Assembly: GCA_031278735.1 (NCBI GenBank)
Contig: JAITJU010000080.1
Location: forward strand, 1 to 10,295
DNA: 10,295 nucleotides
Direction: 5' to 3'
DNA from: Zoogloeaceae bacterium
GTDB taxonomy: Bacteria > Pseudomonadota > Gammaproteobacteria > Burkholderiales > Rhodocyclaceae
The notes beneath the pieces are model-generated. The model was not told the origin of the DNA and ran no database searches. It was given only the letters and a program-made list of their open reading frames with translations. The translations under genes were made by a program, and so were the position numbers. Each line of letters opens with the position of its first letter. Position 1 is the stretch's first letter. Shown here piece by piece: positions 6,864 to 10,295 of this stretch.

Positions 6864-6900
6864 CTTCCGCCAGAAACAACATTCTGGCGGAAGTGTTTTC
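6864..6900 (+). terminator. Strong 12-bp hairpin with T-rich tail between hpf and ptsN (terminator or attenuator)
   Basis: CTTCCGCCAGAA (6864-6875) and TTCTGGCGGAAG (6882-6893) are perfect inverted repeats with a 6-nt loop ACAACA, followed by TGTTTTC (6894-6900). The stem begins 9 nt after the hpf stop and the tail ends 11 nt before the ptsN ATG. It looks like a rho-independent terminator with an imperfect T-tract. Because ptsN and hprK lie immediately downstream with no evident promoter of their own, partial termination or 3' end protection of an hpf mRNA is more likely than a full stop. The 3' arm also contains the only purine-rich sequence near the ptsN start. Confidence 0.7.
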
Positions 6901-6911
6901 GGCACATCACC

Positions 6912-7361
6912 ATGAACCCTATCGTTTCCCTCTTGCCAGAAGATCATATTCTTCTTGACCTGGACGCCAACAGCAAAAAACGGATTTTCGAGGAGGCGGG
7001 ACTATGCCTCGAAAACAGTTGCGGCATTGAGCGCGCTGTCGTCTTTGAAAACCTGCTGACCCGCGAAAAGCTGGGATCGACGGCGCTGGGACAAGGCGTC
7101 GCCATCCCGCACGGGCGCGTCAAGGGCATGAAAAAGACGCTGGGCGCCTTTATCCGACCGCGGCATCCGATTGACTTCGACGCGCCAGACGAACGCCCAG
7201 TGCAGCTTATTTTCGTCCTGCTCGCGCCGGAACAGGCCACGGAAGAATCGCTGCAAATCCTCGCGGCGCTGGCGACCTGTTTCGCCGAGCGCGACTTCCG
7301 CGAAAAGCTCCTTGCCGCGCCGGACGCCGCCAGCGCGCGCGACATATTCGCCGCCATCTGA
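6912..7361 (+). CDS. ptsN: Nitrogen-regulatory PTS protein EIIA-Ntr
   Basis: Phosphoryl acceptor at the end of the PTS-Ntr relay (EI-Ntr, NPr/HPr, PtsN). It does not transport sugar but regulates targets by binding them according to its phosphorylation state; potassium handling and nitrogen/carbon balance are known family roles. The protein has 149 residues, full length. The phosphorylated histidine is His67 in GQGVAIPHGRV, preceded by REKLGSTALG; further family segments are DFDAPDERPVQLIFVLLAP and the C-terminal helix ending SARDIFAAI. No convincing Shine-Dalgarno precedes the ATG: GGAAG (6889-6893) is 18 nt away and lies within a hairpin. hprK follows after 25 bp. This neighbour pair is usual in betaproteobacteria. 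Function of the specific targets is not readable here. Confidence 0.97.
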   Translation: MNPIVSLLPEDHILLDLDANSKKRIFEEAGLCLENSCGIERAVVFENLLTREKLGSTALGQGVAIPHGRVKGMKKTLGAFIRPRHPIDFDAPDERPVQLIFVLLAPEQATEESLQILAALATCFAERDFREKLLAAPDAASARDIFAAI

Positions 7362-7386
7362 ATTTCGCGTCTCCCGGAACGCCGCC

Positions 7387-8325
7387 ATGCAGGAAATCAG
7401 TCTCGTCCAACTCTTTGAAGACCACCGCGACAAGCTGGAACTGAACTGGGAGATTGCCATTGCCGCCAAGCGGCACATCAGCCTCAAGGAATCCGGCAAT
7501 TATGGCGCGGATGTCGTCGGCCACATGAATCTCATTCACCCGGAGCGCCTGCAAGTCTTCGGTCCGGCGGAAATCGAATGGCTCCAGCGCGTTTCCAGCG
7601 CGCAATTTTCCAAGCAGGTCGGCGAACTCGTCGCCGCCATGCCGCCCGCGATCATCGTTTCCGACGGCCTGTCCGTCCCGGAAGCCTTGCGCGACCTCTG
7701 CGAAACCACGCAGACGCCGCTCTTCACCTCAGACAAACCCTGCGCCGCCGTCATCGACCAGCTTCGCATCTACCTGGCGCGGCGTCTGGCCGACACGACT
7801 TCCGTGCATGGCGTCTTCATGGACGTGTTGAGCATGGGCGTGCTGATCATCGGCGATTCCGGCATTGGAAAATCCGAGCTTGCCCTTGAACTCATTTCAC
7901 GCGGACATGGCCTCGTGGCGGACGACGTGGTCGAGCTTGCGCGCATCGCGCCCTCCACCCTGGAAGGACGCTGCCCCGGCATGTTGCAGGACTATCTGGA
8001 AGTGCGCGGCCTGGGTCTCCTGAACATCCGCGCCATTTTTGGCGAAACGGCATCGCGCCGCAAAATGAAGCTGAAACTCATCGTCGACCTGCAAAAGCCG
8101 GCACTCGGCGCGGAAACGCCCCGCCTGCCGCTGGACGCGCAAACCCAAGAAATCCTCGGCGTCCATGTCCGCAAGGTCGTCATCCCTGTCGTGGTGGGAC
8201 GCAACCTCGCCGTGCTCATCGAAGCCGCCGTGCGCAACGCCATCCTGCAAATGCGCGGCATCGACAGTATGCAGGAATTCATCACCCGCCAACAAAAGGC
8301 GTTGGCGCTGGATGATGATAACTGA
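7387..8325 (+). CDS. hprK: HPr kinase/phosphorylase
   Basis: Bifunctional enzyme that phosphorylates HPr on its regulatory serine with ATP or pyrophosphate and removes that phosphate by phosphorolysis. In proteobacteria with an incomplete PTS it is thought to tie PTS regulatory phosphorylation to energy state. The protein has 312 residues, the family length. The N-terminal domain is followed by the catalytic domain with His141 in HGVFMDVLSMGVLI, Walker A GDSGIGKS (156-163), acidic pair VADD (177-180) and the HPrK/P signature EVRGLGLLNIRAIFG (205-219). The ATG at 7387 has GGAA (7376-7379) 7 nt upstream and lies 25 bp after ptsN. An upstream in-frame extension overlaps ptsN and carries no family sequence. 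HPr and EI genes, and the often adjacent rapZ, are not in the window. The stop codon lies in an 11-bp tandem duplication. Confidence 0.97.
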   Translation: MQEISLVQLFEDHRDKLELNWEIAIAAKRHISLKESGNYGADVVGHMNLIHPERLQVFGPAEIEWLQRVSSAQFSKQVGELVAAMPPAIIVSDGLSVPEALRDLCETTQTPLFTSDKPCAAVIDQLRIYLARRLADTTSVHGVFMDVLSMGVLIIGDSGIGKSELALELISRGHGLVADDVVELARIAPSTLEGRCPGMLQDYLEVRGLGLLNIRAIFGETASRRKMKLKLIVDLQKPALGAETPRLPLDAQTQEILGVHVRKVVIPVVVGRNLAVLIEAAVRNAILQMRGIDSMQEFITRQQKALALDDDN

Positions 8326-8337
8326 GTGATAACTGAG
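8316..8337 (+). repeat. 11-bp tandem duplication across the hprK stop codon
   Basis: TGATAACTGAG occurs twice head to tail (8316-8326 and 8327-8337). The hprK TGA stop (8323-8325) is in the first copy, so the second copy is untranslated. It looks like a recent slippage or a short member of a repeat family; no function is evident. Confidence 0.85.
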
Positions 8338-8348
8338 CAGGGATCAGG

Positions 8349-8367
8349 AAAAAATTCGCCGGGCGAA
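8349..8367 (-). terminator. Terminator-like dyad, T-tract on the minus strand
   Basis: TTCGC (8355-8359) and GCGAA (8363-8367) form a 5-bp stem with a 3-nt loop. The six A at 8349-8354 become a T-tract only when read on the minus strand. On the plus strand the dyad is followed by a CTCGCGAG palindrome and purines, without a T-run, so it does not clearly terminate hprK. The only genes seen here read rightward, which makes a leftward terminator puzzling. It may be chance or part of an intergenic repeat. Confidence 0.3.
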
Positions 8368-8443
8368 GCTCGCGAGAAGGGGAAACCCAGATAGAAGCCT
8401 TGCCGCCAACGCACGGCTGCACGGTCTTTCCCATTGCTTTTCC

Positions 8444-8472
8444 CTGACTTCTGAACCTCTATGCAGTAGAAT
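8444..8472 (+). promoter_or_regulatory. Probable sigma-70 promoter of the ybgC-tol operon
   Basis: CTGACT (8444-8449, 4/6 to TTGACA) and TAGAAT (8467-8472, 5/6 to TATAAT) lie 17 nt apart. Transcription would start near 8479, leaving a leader of about 29 nt before the ybgC ATG. The architecture matches the recA promoter of this window. It sits in the 182-bp gap after hprK, in line with a new transcription unit. Confidence 0.6.
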
Positions 8473-8507
8473 GCCCCTCCATTCTGAACTTGCCCCTGGT
8501 ATTGCCC

Positions 8508-8924
8508 ATGTTTTCCATTCCGGTTCGCATCTATTATGAGGACACCGACGCAGGCGGTGTGGTGTACTATGCCAATTACCTGAAATTTTTTGAACGCTGC
8601 CGTTCGGAATGGGCGCGCGCGCTGGGTTGCGAGCAGTCGACGCTGTTGCACGACGAAGGCGTCGTTTTTGTCGTGCGGAGCGTGACGCTGGATTATCTCG
8701 CGCCGGCGCGGCTGGATGACTTGCTGGATATCAGCCTCTCCGTGGAAAACATCGGACGCGCCCGCATCGATCTAACGCAGTCGGCATCCAGAAACGGGAA
8801 GCCGATCGTGACGGGGCGCGTTTCCATCGTCGCGGTCCGCGTCACGGGCGAAGGGGGAAACGCCCGCATAATCGTCGCGCCCATTCCGCACCGTATGCGG
8901 GAAAAACTGGAATCTCGCCCATGA
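8508..8924 (+). CDS. ybgC: Tol-Pal-associated acyl-CoA thioesterase YbgC
   Basis: Hotdog-fold thioesterase that hydrolyses acyl-CoA in the cytoplasm and associates with the Tol-Pal operon; its physiological link to envelope lipids is not settled. The protein has 138 residues, normal length. The diagnostic motif VRIYYEDTDAGGVVYYANYLKF (split here: residues 6-27) contains the catalytic aspartate, Asp14 (equivalent to Asp18 of the H. influenzae protein), and is followed by FERCRSEWARALG and DYLAPARLDDLLDI. The ATG at 8508 was chosen because the family motif begins a few residues later; upstream in-frame TTG at 8490 is possible but close to the predicted transcript start. The Shine-Dalgarno is poor. 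The stop overlaps the tolQ start as ATGA (8921-8924), indicating translational coupling. First gene of the operon. Confidence 0.95.
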   Translation: MFSIPVRIYYEDTDAGGVVYYANYLKFFERCRSEWARALGCEQSTLLHDEGVVFVVRSVTLDYLAPARLDDLLDISLSVENIGRARIDLTQSASRNGKPIVTGRVSIVAVRVTGEGGNARIIVAPIPHRMREKLESRP

Positions 8925-9598
8925 ACTTCACCCAGGATATGTCCATCCTGCAACTGGTGCTCAACGCCAGCGGCGTCGTGCAGGCCGTCATGGCCTTGCT
9001 GACGGTGGTTTCCCTGATGTCCTGTTTTTACATTTGCGTGAAATGGTTTGCCACGCGCGACGCGCGCCGGAAGACCGAGCGTTTCGAACGCGATTTCTGG
9101 TCGGGCGGCGACTTACAGCATCTTTACAACAGCGCCGCCACGGGACATCGCCATGCTGGCAGCATGGAGCGCGTCTTCGAGGCGGGATTCCGCGAATTCA
9201 CCAAACTGAAGGGGCAAAAGGGTCTGGAAGCCAGCGACGTGATCGACGGCGCTCGCCGCGCCATGCGCGCCACATATCAACGCGAGATGGATGCGCTGGA
9301 AGCGCACCTTGCCTTTCTGGCTTCCGCCGGTTCCGTTTCGCCCTATATCGGGCTGTTCGGCACGGTCTGGGGCATCATGCACGCCTTTCGCGCCCTGGGC
9401 AACGTGGGGCAGGCGACGCTTTCTTCCGTCGCGCCCGGCATCGCCGAGGCGCTGGTCGCCACAGCCATGGGCCTGTTCGCCGCCATCCCCGCCGTGCTTG
9501 CCTACAACCGCTTTTCCCATGACATCGACCGGTTGGCGACGCGCTACGAATCCTTCATGGAAGAGTTTTCCAACATCCTTCAGCGCCAGATGCGATAG
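8921..9598 (+). CDS. tolQ: Tol-Pal system proton channel subunit TolQ
   Basis: Inner-membrane protein of the MotA/TolQ/ExbB family. A TolQ pentamer around two TolR forms the proton-driven motor that energises TolA for outer-membrane constriction at division and envelope stability. The protein has 225 residues. Three membrane segments are visible: about 17-40 (VVQAVMALLTVVSLMSCFYI), about 132-156 (SVSPYIGLFGTVWGIMHAF) and about 167-195 (APGIAEALVATAMGLFAAIP). The last two carry the family's conserved Gly/Thr/Ala faces. A long cytoplasmic loop lies between the first and second. The start ATG overlaps the ybgC stop by 4 bp; a second in-frame ATG at 8939 is possible. ExbB is the main alternative, but ybgC before and tolR/tolA after settle it as TolQ. 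Confidence 0.97.
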   Translation: MNFTQDMSILQLVLNASGVVQAVMALLTVVSLMSCFYICVKWFATRDARRKTERFERDFWSGGDLQHLYNSAATGHRHAGSMERVFEAGFREFTKLKGQKGLEASDVIDGARRAMRATYQREMDALEAHLAFLASAGSVSPYIGLFGTVWGIMHAFRALGNVGQATLSSVAPGIAEALVATAMGLFAAIPAVLAYNRFSHDIDRLATRYESFMEEFSNILQRQMR

Positions 9599-9613
9599 AA
9601 AACAGGATTCGCC

Positions 9614-10012
9614 ATGCGCCAACGCCGCCTGAAAAACGAAATCAACGTCGTTCCCTACATCGACGTCATGCTCGTGCTGCTGGTAATTTTCATGGTCGCC
9701 GCGCCGATGATGCAAACTGGATCCGTCAATCTGCCCAGCGTCGAAAAATCCAACGTCGCGCCGGAAAACCCGCTGCGCGTGGAAGTCGGCGCGGACGGCG
9801 CATTGAAGTTCGTGGATCGGGACGGCGGCGCGCGCGTCGTGAACAAAGCGGAACTTGCCGCCCTGCTGGCGGCGGAGCAGGCAAAAACACCTCAACCCGC
9901 CGTTCTGGTGGCGGGCGACAAGAGCGCCCGCTACGAATCGGTGCTCATGGCGCTGGATGAAATCCGGGCCAGCGGGTTTACACGCGTTGGTCTGGAAACT
10001 GCGCGTAAATAG
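9614..10012 (+). CDS. tolR: Tol-Pal system protein TolR
   Basis: Inner-membrane ExbD/TolR-family protein whose single membrane helix carries the proton-accepting aspartate of the TolQR motor and whose periplasmic domain can bind peptidoglycan. The protein has 132 residues. A short basic N-terminus (MRQRRLKNE) is followed by INVVPYIDVMLVLLVIFMVA; Asp17 corresponds to the essential Asp23 of E. coli TolR. The periplasmic domain ends with the family segment GDKSARYESVLMALDEIRASG. AGGA (9604-9607) lies 6 nt before the ATG, and the gap to tolQ is only 15 bp. The order tolQ-tolR-tolA distinguishes it from ExbD. Intact and typical. Confidence 0.97.
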   Translation: MRQRRLKNEINVVPYIDVMLVLLVIFMVAAPMMQTGSVNLPSVEKSNVAPENPLRVEVGADGALKFVDRDGGARVVNKAELAALLAAEQAKTPQPAVLVAGDKSARYESVLMALDEIRASGFTRVGLETARK

Positions 10013-10020
10013 CGTTTGTC

Positions 10021-10295
10021 ATGCCTCCGTCAGAAATACCGCCGGAGCCTGGGAGAAAACAGGCGCTCATCATTACCGTCGCCATGCACGGTTTGCTGGT
10101 TCTGGCGCTTTTTCTGGGTGTGCAGTGGAAAACCGAATACGCGCCAGTGGAAGTGGAACTCTGGTCGCCGACGCCGCGCCCGACCGCCGCCTTGCCTCGC
10201 AGCAATCCGCCGCCAGAATTCCAGCAGTCGGATCCCGTCCCCGTAAAAACGCCGGATATCGCCCTGCGGAAAGATAAAAAGGAAGAGAAAAAGAA
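10021..10295 (+). CDS. tolA: Tol-Pal system protein TolA, N-terminal part
   Basis: Inner-membrane protein that spans the periplasm from TolQR to Pal/TolB at the outer membrane. Only 91 full codons are visible before the right edge. A cytoplasmic N-terminus (MPPSEIPPEPGRKQ) leads into one membrane helix, ALIITVAMHGLLVLALFLGV (about 15-34), then VQWKTE and the segment APVEVELW, which is common in betaproteobacterial TolA. A Pro-rich stretch follows, and the Lys/Glu-rich run at the edge (KDKKEEKK) begins the long helical domain II. Within the membrane helix, Thr19 and His23 have the spacing of Ser18 and His22, the TolQR-contacting residues of E. coli TolA. The ATG is 8 bp after tolR and lacks a good Shine-Dalgarno, suggesting coupling. 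tolB and pal are expected beyond the edge. Confidence 0.94.
   Translation, partial: MPPSEIPPEPGRKQALIITVAMHGLLVLALFLGVQWKTEYAPVEVELWSPTPRPTAALPRSNPPPEFQQSDPVPVKTPDIALRKDKKEEKK

Noticed and set aside
7171..7386. Extension of hprK into ptsN
   Set aside because: Overlaps the conserved ptsN C-terminus out of frame. HPr kinase similarity starts at ATG 7387, which has its own ribosome binding site.
1..10295. CRISPR arrays, tRNA or rRNA genes, insertion sequences, phage attachment sites
   Set aside because: I looked for regularly spaced repeats, tRNA-like cloverleaf ends, transposase reading frames and flanking inverted repeats and saw none.

Overview
The window reads as ordinary chromosome from a GC-rich betaproteobacterium. 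The evidence is the block lptB-rpoN-hpf-ptsN-hprK (HPr kinase beside EIIA-Ntr is a betaproteobacterial trait), a complete ybgC-tolQ-tolR-tolA start, and protein sequences that resemble that class throughout. I cannot fix the order or genus. Nearly everything is tightly packed housekeeping sequence on the + strand. The accessory part is the left end.

Left end (1-2491): a two-partner secretion (type Vb) locus. A TpsA exoprotein of the filamentous haemagglutinin/CdiA type reads leftward off the window, and only its signal peptide and TPS secretion domain are visible. Its likely outer-membrane transporter TpsB (FhaC/ShlB/CdiB family) reads rightward. The two genes start back to back around a 122-bp AT-rich spacer, instead of the usual tandem tpsB-tpsA operon. 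A 239-bp gap with a weak terminator-like hairpin and a good recA promoter follows.

Middle (2731-8325): recA, recX, lptB, rpoN, hpf, ptsN and hprK are all rightward, overlapping or separated by at most 57 bp. They probably form one long transcription unit with an internal 12-bp hairpin between hpf and ptsN. The unit combines recombination and its modulator (RecA/RecX), the ATPase of the LPS exporter (LptB), sigma-54, ribosome hibernation (Hpf) and nitrogen-PTS regulation (PtsN, HprK). lptB lacks its usual upstream neighbours lptA/lptC/kdsC, with recA-recX in their place.

Right end (8326-10295): a 182-bp spacer contains an 11-bp tandem duplication, small dyads and a promoter. It is followed by ybgC, tolQ, tolR and the N-terminus of tolA, the start of the Tol-Pal envelope-constriction operon, which runs off the right edge.

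I did not find a clearly new biological system. The points most worth checking are the divergent TPS locus (whose effector end lies outside the window), the recA-recX-lptB junction, the hpf-ptsN hairpin and the spacer before ybgC.
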